NCBI GenBank assembly: GCA_037133475.1
Contig: JBAXOB010000003.1
Coordinates: 1-64,000 of the forward strand
Reading direction: 5' to 3'
Length of the DNA stretch: 64,000 bases
Source of the DNA: CAIVAT01 sp037133475
GTDB lineage: Bacteria; Bacteroidota; Bacteroidia; Bacteroidales; FEN-979
Shown here: positions 35,269 to 44,451 of the stretch, one piece after another
Layout of the letters: each line of letters begins with the position of its first letter
Position numbering within the stretch: the first letter of the stretch is position 1
The notes under the pieces: model-generated
Databases searched by the model: none
Told to the model about the DNA's origin: nothing
The model's input: the letters and a program-made list of their open reading frames with translations, nothing else
Translations under genes and position numbers: made by a program

Positions 35269-36018
35269 ATGAAGATGAATATAAAACAGCATATCCCGAA
35301 TACCCTGACCGTATTCAATCTGTTAAGCGGCCTGGTCTCTCTGACGTTGTCTTTTGAGGGCAAATATGCCCAGGCTGCCTTGTGTATCTTTCTTGCGGCA
35401 GTTTTTGATTTTCTCGACGGCAATGCCGCGCGCATACTGAAAGCCTATTCTGAACTGGGAAAACAGCTTGATTCCCTGGCCGATATGGTGTCGTTTGGCG
35501 TGGCTCCGGGAATCATGATATTCCTGATGCTGTCGGCCCATTGCAGTGGCAGCTGCAACGCCCTGGAACGGATGCATATCACCCCCTATTTTGCCATGCT
35601 GATCCCTGTCTGTTCGGCTTTGCGGCTTGCCAAATTCAACATCGACCTGCGGCAGGAGGTCAATTTTATAGGGATGCCCACGCCGGCCATCGCGATTTTC
35701 TTTGCCTCGGTCCCGCTGGTGCTGTATGTTCAGCCTGCGATGTTCAGCCTGGTGCATCTCGATTTCCTGGTCAACCTGTTTGCCAATACGCGGATACTGA
35801 CGATCCTGGTCGTTTTTTTCTCCTACCTGCTGATTTCGGAATTCAGGATATTTTCAATGAAAATAAAAACATTTGCATGGAAAGGGAACCAGTTGCGTTT
35901 TATCCTGGCAGGGAGTTCGGTAATTCTTTTCATCCTCTTTTTCCTCAGCGCCATACCGATCATCATCATGCTCTATGTTTTGATGTCGATCTTTTTCCAG
36001 AATTATATTACCGACTGA
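35269..36018 (+). CDS. pssA: CDP-diacylglycerol--serine O-phosphatidyltransferase
   Basis: PssA joins CDP-diacylglycerol and serine to make phosphatidylserine, precursor of phosphatidylethanolamine, at the inner membrane. 249 residues with the CDP-alcohol phosphotransferase signature (DFLDGNAAR about residues 44-52, then SELGKQLDSLAD) and several membrane helices. The spacing of the aspartates and glycines (D..DG..AR........G...D...D) is intact. A promoter-like box lies directly upstream. It diverges from the porin-like gene and converges on lptB with a 17-bp gap. Confidence 0.95.
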   Translation: MKMNIKQHIPNTLTVFNLLSGLVSLTLSFEGKYAQAALCIFLAAVFDFLDGNAARILKAYSELGKQLDSLADMVSFGVAPGIMIFLMLSAHCSGSCNALERMHITPYFAMLIPVCSALRLAKFNIDLRQEVNFIGMPTPAIAIFFASVPLVLYVQPAMFSLVHLDFLVNLFANTRILTILVVFFSYLLISEFRIFSMKIKTFAWKGNQLRFILAGSSVILFILFFLSAIPIIIMLYVLMSIFFQNYITD

Positions 36019-36035
36019 CGGAGGCTCTGTTACGG

Positions 36036-36758
36036 CTATCTTAACTCGAAGTTCTGCCCGAGGTAGACTTTCCTGACATGCGGGTCGTCGGCCAGCTCCT
36101 GGCCTGTGCCGGCCCTGAGAATGGATCCTTCGAACAGCAGGTAGGAACGGTCGGTAATGGAAAGGGTTTCATGTACATTGTGATCGGTGATGAGTACCCC
36201 GATATTTTTATCCTTTAATTTTCTGACGATCAGCTGAATGTCTTCCACGGCAATAGGGTCGATCCCGGCAAAGGGTTCGTCAAGCAGGATAAATTTCGGG
36301 TCAACGGCCAGGGAGCGGGCAATTTCGCATCTCCTGCGTTCGCCTCCTGAGAGGGTGATTCCGTGGCTTTTCCTGACATGCTGCAAGCCGAATTCATCGA
36401 GAAGCTTTTCAAGACGTTCTTTCTGCAGATCCCTGGAAAGTCCTGTAAATTCAAGGATCGCCTTGATGTTATCCTCCACGCTCAGGTTCCGGAAGATGGA
36501 TGCCTCCTGGGGAAGGTAGCTGATACCCCGCTGCGCCCTTTTATACATGGGTTCATTGGTGATATTCATATCATCCAGGAACACCTGGCCGGCAAAGGGT
36601 TTGATAAGCCCGACAATGATGTAAAACGAGGTGGTTTTTCCGGCGCCGTTAGGTCCGAGTAATCCAACGATCTCTCCCTGATTCAACTCGATGGAAACTT
36701 CATTGACTACGGTGCGTTTCCGGTACTTTTTAACGATTTTTTCAGTCCTGAGGATCAT
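36036..36758 (-). CDS. lptB: LPS export ABC transporter ATPase LptB
   Basis: 240 residues, a stand-alone ATPase that drives extraction of lipopolysaccharide from the inner membrane with LptFG. Walker A GPNGAGKTT, Q loop, signature LSGGERRRCEIARSLA (about residues 137-152), Walker B FILLDEPF and H-loop LITDHNV are intact. The family's characteristic N-terminus LRTEKIVKKYRKR is retained. ATG 36758 was chosen over an upstream frame that begins in the next gene's tail. It lies 37 bp after the DUF5686 gene on the same strand. LptF, LptG and LptC are not in this window. Confidence 0.95.
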   Translation of the reverse strand: MILRTEKIVKKYRKRTVVNEVSIELNQGEIVGLLGPNGAGKTTSFYIIVGLIKPFAGQVFLDDMNITNEPMYKRAQRGISYLPQEASIFRNLSVEDNIKAILEFTGLSRDLQKERLEKLLDEFGLQHVRKSHGITLSGGERRRCEIARSLAVDPKFILLDEPFAGIDPIAVEDIQLIVRKLKDKNIGVLITDHNVHETLSITDRSYLLFEGSILRAGTGQELADDPHVRKVYLGQNFELR

Positions 36759-36795
36759 GCAGTTTTTTTTTCCGTGGTAATAGCCGGTTGCAAAA

Positions 36796-39276
36796 TTAGA
36801 AAGAAAAGAATAGCGAAACGAATATTCCGAATTTGGGGACATTGGGATTCCCCGGATCATGAAGGTGACTCATACGCCAGATGGCGTCAATCCTGATAAT
36901 TTTAAAGATGTTTTCAATGCCTGCACCCGATTCCCAGTAGGGTTCACGGCCCAGCGACCTTAGGTTTCCCGGGAATTGCGAGTATTGGCTGTTCTGCGCG
37001 GTCAGCGTGCCATAGACACAACGCAGGTGACCTACTTCCCGCCATTTGAGTTTTCGGAACAGGGGTATCTTGTTAAACAACAACCCGCCGAAATGGTGCG
37101 TATAGGAGGCGCTGATCCAGGTATCGCTGACGAATTCATAATAATTCATGAGATTCGCAGATTGATCATCGTAAAAAAAGGTCTGGTTGCCATCATGGAT
37201 TTTCAGTAACGGGTAGGGGAGGGTCCCCCAGATCTTCCCGGCCGTGAAGATATATTTTGACCAGCCGATGGTGGCAAAGTTGAACCATTCGGAGATGTTC
37301 AGCTCAAGCTTGTGGAATTCATAATCACTCTTTAATATGCCGGGAATGCCATAGGAGTAGTGCAGCTGGATGATCGGATAGACGGAGCTGATGGTAACAC
37401 GGTAAAATTCGGCAGAGATGAAGCGTTCCCGGAAGGAAAACCTCATATCCAGCTGAATTTCAGAAGTGTAAATTGAATTCATTGCCACCGGCACATCGCC
37501 CTGGTTGGGAAAGATCCTGAATTCGGTTGAGCCAAGGGGGAAAACTTCGCGGTGTACCAGGCGAAGCGTGTTGATTAACCCTGTGTACCATTCATGTTCA
37601 TAGGCAACCCGGTAATCGCGCACCCTTGTCAGTTTGTTGTTGGGTCCGCGGTAAAACACCGAAGAGAGCAGGTTATCGGTTGAAAATGCAGACGGATTTG
37701 CCCCCAGTTGCTCAACATCATCCTTAAAACCGGCAGCAAGGTCGCGTCGCGGATTTTTGCTGAACATGTAAAGCACATCAAACCCGTATTTTACCTTGTG
37801 GTCCCAGGTGCCATAGGCCCCATAGGCCTCCAGCTGGATCTTCTTGCTGAATGAATTGGAGGTTCTCACGCCAAGCCTCAGGCGGGCCCCTTCAATACCA
37901 TTGTAGCTGAGAACCTTGAAATAGGGACCGAACTGGAATTTTCCCCATTTCAGATATCCTGCAAATACACCGTAAATGATATCGGTATAGGTTTTAAAAA
38001 TGGGGATCGATTTCACAGAATCAACCATCTGGTAAATCCCCTTCTCTTTCTCACTCAGCTTTTCAGGGCGTGCCTCGTTCCAGTACTCCTTTGGCTTTGC
38101 ACTGGCTTCGGGGTCGATAAACACATCGGTCGGGGAACGAAAAAACCGTTTGTCCTCGGGAACGTCGAACTGGAAATTCCGGTAGGTTGTGTTGCGGTGT
38201 CCGTAAAATCCAATGGTTTTCTTTGCATCGTCCAGCACATTGAAATCCCCATCCAGCCTGTCTTTTGTCAACATCCAAAACAGGTTGCCGGTCCATTCAA
38301 ACTCCTGTTCAACCTCCAGGTCGTTGATGAAATTTACGTTGGCATCACTGGCGATGCGCATTTTGAATTTTTTAACGGCAAAGGAAGAATCGTTGACCCA
38401 CAGGTCTCCCGTAAAGGTCAGCTCCTGTTTGCGGCGCGGCTTGAACATGATATGGTAGCAATACTTGTTCCCGATAAAGGCGCTGTCGACCAGGTAAAAT
38501 TTGTAATAATCGATGGAAAAATCGGCAACCGGGCTGACGAAATTCTTTTCAAACAGCGGGATGAAGTTTTTATAGATATCAACCTGTTCCGACAAATTCC
38601 CCAGGAATTGTGACACACTGGCGTTGTTGAGACCTGAAATGGAGGAGGCGGTGATGATCTCCTTGCGGGTTCGGGGAGATTTCCGGAAATAGACATCCGA
38701 CATGGTTTCGGTAATAAAGACCGGCAGGTAGGATTTGCCGTTCATGGTAGAGGTGTCGATATAGTTCCAGACAAAGGCAAAGTGACTGAATATCTTCCTG
38801 TTCTTGAACCGGTCGCTGATATTGTTTGCGTCCAGCTCTATTTTTGTATAAGCTTCATATTGATACGTCTGAAAGGCCTGGATGGAATTTTTATCCTTGT
38901 TCCCGAACACCTTTTTCATGATCACCTCGGCAGGATTTCCCTGGTAGGTGATCGTTACCTCCGGAAGGTTGAGATTTTGCGGCACCAACTCGAAGTTGAT
39001 GGTTTGAAACTGGTGGGGCAGGACTTTTTTGGTACTCTTGTTATAACCTATCAGGAAGGCCTTTATGGAATCCAGGTTTTGTTTGATCTCCAGCGAATAG
39101 TTCCCGTTAAAATCGGTCAGGGTGCCGATGGTGGTTCCGGGAATGATGACATTGGCGAAGGGAATGGCCTCTTTCGACAACCCGTCCTGCACGGTACCCA
39201 TGATCTTAGTGACCTGGGAGAAACCCTGGAAAGGGAGAATCAGCATTATCAAAGAAAGGATCACAAATAGCCTCAT
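36796..39276 (-). CDS. DUF5686 outer-membrane protein with carboxypeptidase-regulatory-like domain
   Basis: 826 residues: signal peptide (about 1-20), a carboxypeptidase-regulatory-like domain (about 22-105, MGTVQDGLSKEAIPFANVII), then a long DUF5686 region with a predicted C-terminal barrel ending PKFGIFVSLFFSF, the aromatic end typical of outer-membrane proteins. Function is unknown; the family is restricted to Bacteroidota. It is co-directional with lptB, 37 bp apart, which hints at an envelope role. ATG 39276 (MRLFVILS) gives the signal peptide; the upstream frame adds a non-homologous tail. Confidence 0.87.
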   Translation of the reverse strand: MRLFVILSLIMLILPFQGFSQVTKIMGTVQDGLSKEAIPFANVIIPGTTIGTLTDFNGNYSLEIKQNLDSIKAFLIGYNKSTKKVLPHQFQTINFELVPQNLNLPEVTITYQGNPAEVIMKKVFGNKDKNSIQAFQTYQYEAYTKIELDANNISDRFKNRKIFSHFAFVWNYIDTSTMNGKSYLPVFITETMSDVYFRKSPRTRKEIITASSISGLNNASVSQFLGNLSEQVDIYKNFIPLFEKNFVSPVADFSIDYYKFYLVDSAFIGNKYCYHIMFKPRRKQELTFTGDLWVNDSSFAVKKFKMRIASDANVNFINDLEVEQEFEWTGNLFWMLTKDRLDGDFNVLDDAKKTIGFYGHRNTTYRNFQFDVPEDKRFFRSPTDVFIDPEASAKPKEYWNEARPEKLSEKEKGIYQMVDSVKSIPIFKTYTDIIYGVFAGYLKWGKFQFGPYFKVLSYNGIEGARLRLGVRTSNSFSKKIQLEAYGAYGTWDHKVKYGFDVLYMFSKNPRRDLAAGFKDDVEQLGANPSAFSTDNLLSSVFYRGPNNKLTRVRDYRVAYEHEWYTGLINTLRLVHREVFPLGSTEFRIFPNQGDVPVAMNSIYTSEIQLDMRFSFRERFISAEFYRVTISSVYPIIQLHYSYGIPGILKSDYEFHKLELNISEWFNFATIGWSKYIFTAGKIWGTLPYPLLKIHDGNQTFFYDDQSANLMNYYEFVSDTWISASYTHHFGGLLFNKIPLFRKLKWREVGHLRCVYGTLTAQNSQYSQFPGNLRSLGREPYWESGAGIENIFKIIRIDAIWRMSHLHDPGNPNVPKFGIFVSLFFSF

Positions 39277-39608
39277 CCGGGTTTCAGTTAATTCAAGGGT
39301 TGATCCGGTTTTAAATATCAATTGTTTGTCCCATAAATTTGTAACGGAAATCCGGATAGGTTCCGGGTGTTCAGTAAACGTTTAATTCCGGTAAAAATTT
39401 CCATCTGTTTTTTTCTTTTTTTAATATGGAGTCAGGCGACATTCATTGGCTTGCTGTTGCTGAATATCAAATGGTTTCCAAAATAACTGCTGAAGTGCCT
39501 GATTCTGTGACGCATTCTTTCCTGACCAGGTAATCCGGAACGCAGGTCTCCTTTGCATAAGGGTGGTTTCAGTTTCCTGTACCGTTCCTGAAACCGCTGG
39601 AATTATGG
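39277..39608. other. 332-bp intergenic region between DUF5686 and kdsD genes
   Basis: No credible gene or exact TAnnTTTG box on the minus strand was found, although the DUF5686 gene needs a promoter unless it is read through from kdsD. T-rich runs occur near 39408-39420. A 63-codon frame (39421-39612) needs a TTG start and has no features of a protein. Confidence 0.5.
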
Positions 39609-40565
39609 TCAAAGGATTCCTTCGCGAAGGATATCATGCAGGTGGATCACTCCTTTGTAAAGGTTGTTATCGACCACCAGCAGCTGGGTAATGTTGTTCT
39701 GACGCATCAGGCTTAAGGCATTCACCAGCAGGGTGTCGGGAGAGATGGTCCGGGGGTTTTTCGTCATAATGCCGTCGGCGGTGACTTTGCTGATGTCCGA
39801 ATTGTTTTCAAGCATCCTGCGGAGATCGCCGTCGGTGATGATTCCCAGCAGGGTGTTGCCCTTAAGCACTGCGGTTGCTCCCAAACGTTTGGAAGAAATT
39901 TCGTAGATGATTTTTTTTATGTCATCATCAAACTGAACCCCGGGAGCCTCGTTGTTGGGATAAATATCACTGACCTTCAGGTAAAGCTGTTTCCCGATGG
40001 CTCCGCCGGGATGAAGGCGGGCAAAATCCCTGGAGGTGAACCCACGGGCCTCCAGCAGGCAAACCGCAAGGGCATCACCCATCACAAGCTGAGCCGTAGT
40101 GCTGGAAGTGGGAGCCAGGTTGTTCGGGCAGGCCTCCTTTGACACGGTGGTGTCGATGATCAGGTCGGCTTGTCTGGCCAGGTAGGATTCCCGGTTCCCT
40201 ACGATGGCAACCAGCGAGCTGCCATACTCCTTGAGCAGGGGGACCAGTATTTTTATCTCGGGGGTTTCACCGCTTTTTGAAAGACAGAGGACGATATCTT
40301 CCTTCTGGATCGTGCCCAGGTCGCCATGGATGGCATCGGCCGCATGAAGGAAAGTGGCAGGTGTGCCGGTAGAATTAAGGGTTGCAACAATTTTCTGGCC
40401 GATAATGGCGCTTTTCCCGATGCCGGTCACAACGACCCTGCCTCTCGACTCAAGAATCAGATCAAGGCAATTTAAAAAGTCAGTGTCTATAAAATTTATT
40501 AAATTTGCTATGGCGGCAGCTTCCTCCTTAATTGTGGTGATTGCGATCGTTTTCAGGTCTTTCAT
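39609..40565 (-). CDS. kdsD: Arabinose-5-phosphate isomerase (KdsD/KpsF)
   Basis: KdsD converts ribulose 5-phosphate to arabinose 5-phosphate, the precursor of KDO in LPS. 318 residues: an N-terminal SIS domain (GRVVVTGIGKSAIIGQKI, TGTPATFLHAADAIHGDLG, about 45-95) and two C-terminal CBS domains (about 205-318). The invariant SKSGETPEI and LHPGGAIGK motifs are present. ATG 40565 was chosen over a TTG three codons earlier. It diverges from recQ across a region with promoters in both directions. Confidence 0.94.
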   Translation of the reverse strand: MKDLKTIAITTIKEEAAAIANLINFIDTDFLNCLDLILESRGRVVVTGIGKSAIIGQKIVATLNSTGTPATFLHAADAIHGDLGTIQKEDIVLCLSKSGETPEIKILVPLLKEYGSSLVAIVGNRESYLARQADLIIDTTVSKEACPNNLAPTSSTTAQLVMGDALAVCLLEARGFTSRDFARLHPGGAIGKQLYLKVSDIYPNNEAPGVQFDDDIKKIIYEISSKRLGATAVLKGNTLLGIITDGDLRRMLENNSDISKVTADGIMTKNPRTISPDTLLVNALSLMRQNNITQLLVVDNNLYKGVIHLHDILREGIL

Positions 40566-40597
40566 TTTTTTCAATGCACAATTTTTTTTTCAAATAT

Positions 40598-40629
40598 TTG
40601 TTTATTCCAGACGTTTATACTTACATTTG
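40598..40629 (+). promoter_or_regulatory. Candidate recQ promoter
   Basis: TTG at 40598-40600 and TACATTTG at 40622-40629, 21 bases apart. Predicted leader about 65 bases. Confidence 0.52.
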
Positions 40630-40671
40630 TATATAGACGACGGGAGTTTGGATTAATTGACTTACCCTGAA

Positions 40672-40679
40672 CAAAAGTA
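40672..40679 (-). promoter_or_regulatory. Candidate kdsD -7 box
   Basis: TACTTTTG on the minus strand matches TAnnTTTG, giving a leader of about 100 bases for kdsD. Confidence 0.42.
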
Positions 40680-40702
40680 CTAAAATAAATCAAAGTTAAA
40701 AA

Positions 40703-42904
40703 ATGGCGGCCAACAAGGACGAGCATCAGCTATTTGAAGTATTGAAGAAAGTGTTTGGTTATGATAGTTTTAAAGGTAATCAGGAGGCCATAATTCGTAG
40801 TGTCCTGGCCAATAATGATACCTTTGTCATCATGCCCACCGGTGGAGGAAAATCGCTGTGCTATCAGCTGCCTGCCCTGATGAAGCCCGGAACGGCCATC
40901 ATTGTTTCCCCGCTGATTGCCCTTATGAAAAACCAGGTTGACTCGATCCGGAGCTTCGGAACAGAGAACAATGTGGCCCATTTCATGAATTCTTCACTTA
41001 CCAAGCAGGAGATCACACAGGTAAAACAGGATATAACGGACGGGAAGACCAAGTTGCTTTATGTGGCTCCTGAGACCATCACCAAGGAGGAAAACATAGA
41101 GTTCCTCCAGAATATCCAGATTTCATTTTATGCCATCGACGAGGCGCATTGTATATCAGAATGGGGTCACGACTTCAGGCCTGAATACCGGAGGTTGCGA
41201 CCCATCATCGATGCCATCGGGCAGAAGGTGCCTGTCATCGCACTCACCGCAACAGCCACCCCCAAGGTGCAACAGGATATCCAGAAGAACCTGAATATGA
41301 TGGACGCTTCGGTGTTCCTCTCATCCTTCAACAGGCCCAACCTCTATTATGAAGTGCGGGCAAAAACGAAGAATGTCACCAAGGATATCATCAAATTTAT
41401 CAAGGGACATGCCGGCAAATCGGGTATCGTTTACTGCCTGAGCCGGAAAAAGGTGGAGGAGATGGCCGAGAGTTTCGTGGTCAACGGGATTAAGGCATTG
41501 CCTTATCACGCAGGCCTGGATGCGTCAACCCGCCGGCAGAACCAGGATAAGTTCCTGATGGAAGAGGTGGATGTGATCGTTGCGACCATTGCCTTTGGGA
41601 TGGGGATCGATAAACCCGATGTCAGGTTTGTGATCCATTACGATATGCCAAAAAGCCTGGAGGGTTATTACCAGGAGACCGGAAGGAGCGGCCGCGATGA
41701 TGGCGAGGGCAACTGCATTGCATTCTACAGTTATGATGACATTCAGAAACTCGAAAAATTCCTGAAGGGAAAGGCGGTGGCCGAACAGGAGATTGCCAAG
41801 CAGCTGCTGATGGAAACTGTTTCCTACAGTGAATCTTCCGTATGCCGCCGCAAACAGTTGCTGCACTATTTCGGAGAGATCTATACCGAAGATAATTGTC
41901 AGAACTGCGACAACTGCATGCATCCCAAAAAGAAATTTGAAGGAAAACAATATGTCAGGCTGGTGCTGGAAACCGTAATTGCCGTCAAACAGCAATTCAA
42001 GAACAAGCACATCATCAACATTATCCTGGGGAAAAGTGCGGCGACGATAAAATCCTACAAGCACAATAAACTCGACGTATTTGGCAAGGGGGCCGAACAC
42101 GACGAAAAATTCTGGAATGCCGTGATCCGCCAGACCCTGATCGAACGCCTGCTTACCAAGGATATCGAAAATTACGGCCTGCTGAAGATCAGCCCCGAGG
42201 GAACCCAGTTCCTGAAAAGCCCCCATTCGGTGATGCTTGTGGATGATCATGATTTTGAAAATCCTGAAGAAGAGGAACTCTTTGAAGCCCTTGGATCAAA
42301 AAGCAGCACCGCCGACAAAACATTATTTGCCCTGCTCAAAGACCTTCGCAAGGAGATCGCCCGGAAGGAAAAACTCCCTCCCTTCGTTATTTTCCAGGAT
42401 CCTTCGCTCGAAGATATGGCGATCCAGTATCCTGTCACGGTTGATGAACTTCGCCAGATCACCGGCGTTGGCTCGGGAAAAGCGGTGAAATATGGAAAAC
42501 CCTTCCTCGACCTGATTAAAGAATATGTGGAGGAAAATGAGATTATCCGTCCGATGGACATGGTTGTCAAATCAGTGGTCAATAAATCGGGGATCAAGGT
42601 CTTTATCATCCAGAGCATCGACCGCAAGGTTGCCCTGGAAGATATCGCCCTGGCCAAAAACCTGAGTTTCGAGGAGCTGATCACCGAGATTGAGAGCATT
42701 GTCGGTTCCGGAACCAAAATTGATATCAACTATTACATCGACGAATTTGTCGATCCATATCACCAGGAAGAGATCTTTGAATATTTCCGCAAAGCTGAAT
42801 CCGATTCAATTGATGATGCACTGAAAGATTTGGGGGAAGATGAGTTCACCGAGGAAGAGATCAGACTCATGCGTATTAAATTCATGTCAGAATTAGGAAA
42901 TTAA
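40703..42904 (+). CDS. recQ: ATP-dependent DNA helicase RecQ
   Basis: 733 residues. The helicase core has Walker A PTGGGKSLCYQLP (about residues 34-46), DEAH box AIDEAHCISEWGHD (about 141-154) and motif VI QETGRSGRDD. A zinc-binding region (CRRKQLLHYFGE, then NCQNCDNC) and RQC follow, then an HRDC domain (about 525-600) and an extra C-terminal winged-helix-like part. Start ATG 40703. The length is above the 600-residue minimum because of the last domain. RecQ unwinds forked and recombination structures. OmpH-like and DUF4296 genes follow at 10 bp, an arrangement of unknown significance. Confidence 0.96.
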   Translation: MAANKDEHQLFEVLKKVFGYDSFKGNQEAIIRSVLANNDTFVIMPTGGGKSLCYQLPALMKPGTAIIVSPLIALMKNQVDSIRSFGTENNVAHFMNSSLTKQEITQVKQDITDGKTKLLYVAPETITKEENIEFLQNIQISFYAIDEAHCISEWGHDFRPEYRRLRPIIDAIGQKVPVIALTATATPKVQQDIQKNLNMMDASVFLSSFNRPNLYYEVRAKTKNVTKDIIKFIKGHAGKSGIVYCLSRKKVEEMAESFVVNGIKALPYHAGLDASTRRQNQDKFLMEEVDVIVATIAFGMGIDKPDVRFVIHYDMPKSLEGYYQETGRSGRDDGEGNCIAFYSYDDIQKLEKFLKGKAVAEQEIAKQLLMETVSYSESSVCRRKQLLHYFGEIYTEDNCQNCDNCMHPKKKFEGKQYVRLVLETVIAVKQQFKNKHIINIILGKSAATIKSYKHNKLDVFGKGAEHDEKFWNAVIRQTLIERLLTKDIENYGLLKISPEGTQFLKSPHSVMLVDDHDFENPEEEELFEALGSKSSTADKTLFALLKDLRKEIARKEKLPPFVIFQDPSLEDMAIQYPVTVDELRQITGVGSGKAVKYGKPFLDLIKEYVEENEIIRPMDMVVKSVVNKSGIKVFIIQSIDRKVALEDIALAKNLSFEELITEIESIVGSGTKIDINYYIDEFVDPYHQEEIFEYFRKAESDSIDDALKDLGEDEFTEEEIRLMRIKFMSELGN

Positions 42905-42914
42905 ACAAACAACC

Positions 42915-43625
42915 ATGCAAGAAGAGAATAACGAAATTCCTCAGCTGAATGAGGAGAGGGAAAATTATTACCCTGCCGGGGAGACAACCGTAAAAGCAGT
43001 TGAAACAAAACCGCCTTTTTTTACCTTCAACTTCAACACGCTGCTTGGACTGGTGCTGCTGGTGGGGCTGGCGGTTTTATATGTATTATTTTTCAGCAGC
43101 CGCAAGCACCAGGAGTCGTCCATACCGCTGAATATTTCAAAGCCGTCGGGAAAGGCAACCTCGGTGGTCTATGTCAACCTCGACAGTTTGAATGCCCATT
43201 ACGAATTGGTGAACATCCTGCGTAAAGACCTCGAAGGTACCGGGAAAAAACTGCAGGCGGAAGTTCTGGCTGAGCAGTCGGCCCTTGAAAAGGAGGGAGC
43301 CGAGTTTCAGCGCCAGGTTTCAGCCAATGCGATTCCCGAGGATAAGGCCAAGGGGATCTATGAACAGCTGATGAAACGCAGTTCGCTCCTCGACCAGAAA
43401 AAACAGCAATACACCCAGCGGGTTGCCGACCAGGAGATGAGTATGAACCTGAGGCTGGTTGACAGTGTCACCACCTTCCTGCGGCGCTTCAACAAGCAGT
43501 ATAAATTTGATTATATCCTTGGATATAAAACGGGAGGGGAGATCCTGATTGCCAACGACACCATGGATATCACCCAGACGGTTTTAGGCGCCTTAAATAC
43601 AGAATATCAGCAGCGAAAGAAATGA
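42915..43625 (+). CDS. OmpH/Skp-like membrane-anchored periplasmic protein
   Basis: 236 residues. One membrane helix (about 40-60, LLGLVLLVGLAVLYVLFF), then a helical periplasmic region with the OmpH/Skp pattern VVYVNLDSLNAHYELVNILR (about 90-110) and long charged coiled coil to about 190, ending in a beta part. Skp-type proteins hold unfolded outer-membrane proteins in the periplasm. Here the protein is tethered by a helix rather than free. It lies 10 bp after recQ and overlaps the DUF4296 gene by 4 bp. Confidence 0.82.
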   Translation: MQEENNEIPQLNEERENYYPAGETTVKAVETKPPFFTFNFNTLLGLVLLVGLAVLYVLFFSSRKHQESSIPLNISKPSGKATSVVYVNLDSLNAHYELVNILRKDLEGTGKKLQAEVLAEQSALEKEGAEFQRQVSANAIPEDKAKGIYEQLMKRSSLLDQKKQQYTQRVADQEMSMNLRLVDSVTTFLRRFNKQYKFDYILGYKTGGEILIANDTMDITQTVLGALNTEYQQRKK

Positions 43626-44002
43626 CCCTTGTCACAAGACTTTGTTTCCTGACAGCGCTTTTCTGCCTGCTGGTTTCGTGTGGTGAAAAGAAAAACATAC
43701 CCTCCACCGAAATTGAAATGGTGTCTGATTCATTGATTTCACCGGAAAAAATGGTGCTGATCCTTGGAGATGTACACGTGGTTGAAGCTGCCATGTTGCT
43801 TGACCAGAGTCCGGGTAAGGATATCAAGGCTAATGGCGACTTTTATTACCAGGGGGTTTTTGGAAAATATCACATCAGCCGGCAGCGGTATGACGCAAAC
43901 CTGAAATATTACAGGCAAAATCCTGCAAAGATGTCGAAGATGTATGACAAGGTGATCCGGGATATTGAAACGAAGGAGAAAAATTTTCCTCCCGGCCGGT
44001 AG
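43622..44002 (+). CDS. DUF4296 lipoprotein
   Basis: 126 residues: signal peptide with lipobox LLVSC (Cys about 20), and the DUF4296 body (ILGDVHVVEAAMLLDQSPG, about 50-70), a family found in Bacteroidota, with unknown function. ATGA overlap with the OmpH-like gene implies coupled translation, so a shared role in the envelope is likely. Confidence 0.87.
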   Translation: MTLVTRLCFLTALFCLLVSCGEKKNIPSTEIEMVSDSLISPEKMVLILGDVHVVEAAMLLDQSPGKDIKANGDFYYQGVFGKYHISRQRYDANLKYYRQNPAKMSKMYDKVIRDIETKEKNFPPGR

Positions 44003-44419
44003 TTACTTTTTTGTATAGGTTGCCACCGCAGTGATCACGTTGGCGCCATCATCGATGGTATAATTCCAGGCTATCGTTTTTCCCGACAAGGTGCCGCTCC
44101 CGTTATACTTCAGCCCGTCGATGACCTGGTTGGCATCGAGGGTGATTTTTGTGCCCGAAACCACTGCCCCCGCTGCAGGCCCGGTTTTAACCGTACCCGC
44201 GAAACCGGAGATCAGCACCCCGTTGGTCGAGTTGGGATCGGCGGAGATGATGGCGTCATAGGTTAATTTAGTATGGAATTCGGTGACACTCCAGCTTCCC
44301 AGGAAGGCATCCCTGCCAGTGGAGGTCGTTGTGGTTGTCGAGGAATCCTTGGCACACCCGGTTAAAAACGATGTAACCGCGGCAAAAAACAGGAAGAGGA
44401 TTACTTTACTTTGTCTCAT
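44003..44419 (-). CDS. Small lipoprotein of unknown function
   Basis: 138 residues. Signal peptide with lipobox FLTGC (about residue 22), then a Ser/Thr-rich linker and about 100 residues of predicted beta strands (DAFLGSWSVTEFHTKLTY, then repeated SGTITWNYTI-like strands), resembling lipocalin-like or beta-barrel-type domains of Bacteroidota lipoproteins (SWxVTEF). It ends one base from the convergent DUF4296 gene. Function not recognised. Confidence 0.75.
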   Translation of the reverse strand: MRQSKVILFLFFAAVTSFLTGCAKDSSTTTTTSTGRDAFLGSWSVTEFHTKLTYDAIISADPNSTNGVLISGFAGTVKTGPAAGAVVSGTKITLDANQVIDGLKYNGSGTLSGKTIAWNYTIDDGANVITAVATYTKK

Positions 44420-44451
44420 GGGTAATGTTTTTTAAGAGTCAGGTATCCTAA

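Noticed and set aside
39421..39612. 63-codon minus-strand frame after kdsD
   Set aside because: Requires a TTG start, has no domain or signal, and its composition is like non-coding DNA.
41525..42250. 241-codon minus-strand frame inside recQ
   Set aside because: Antisense shadow of a conserved helicase region.
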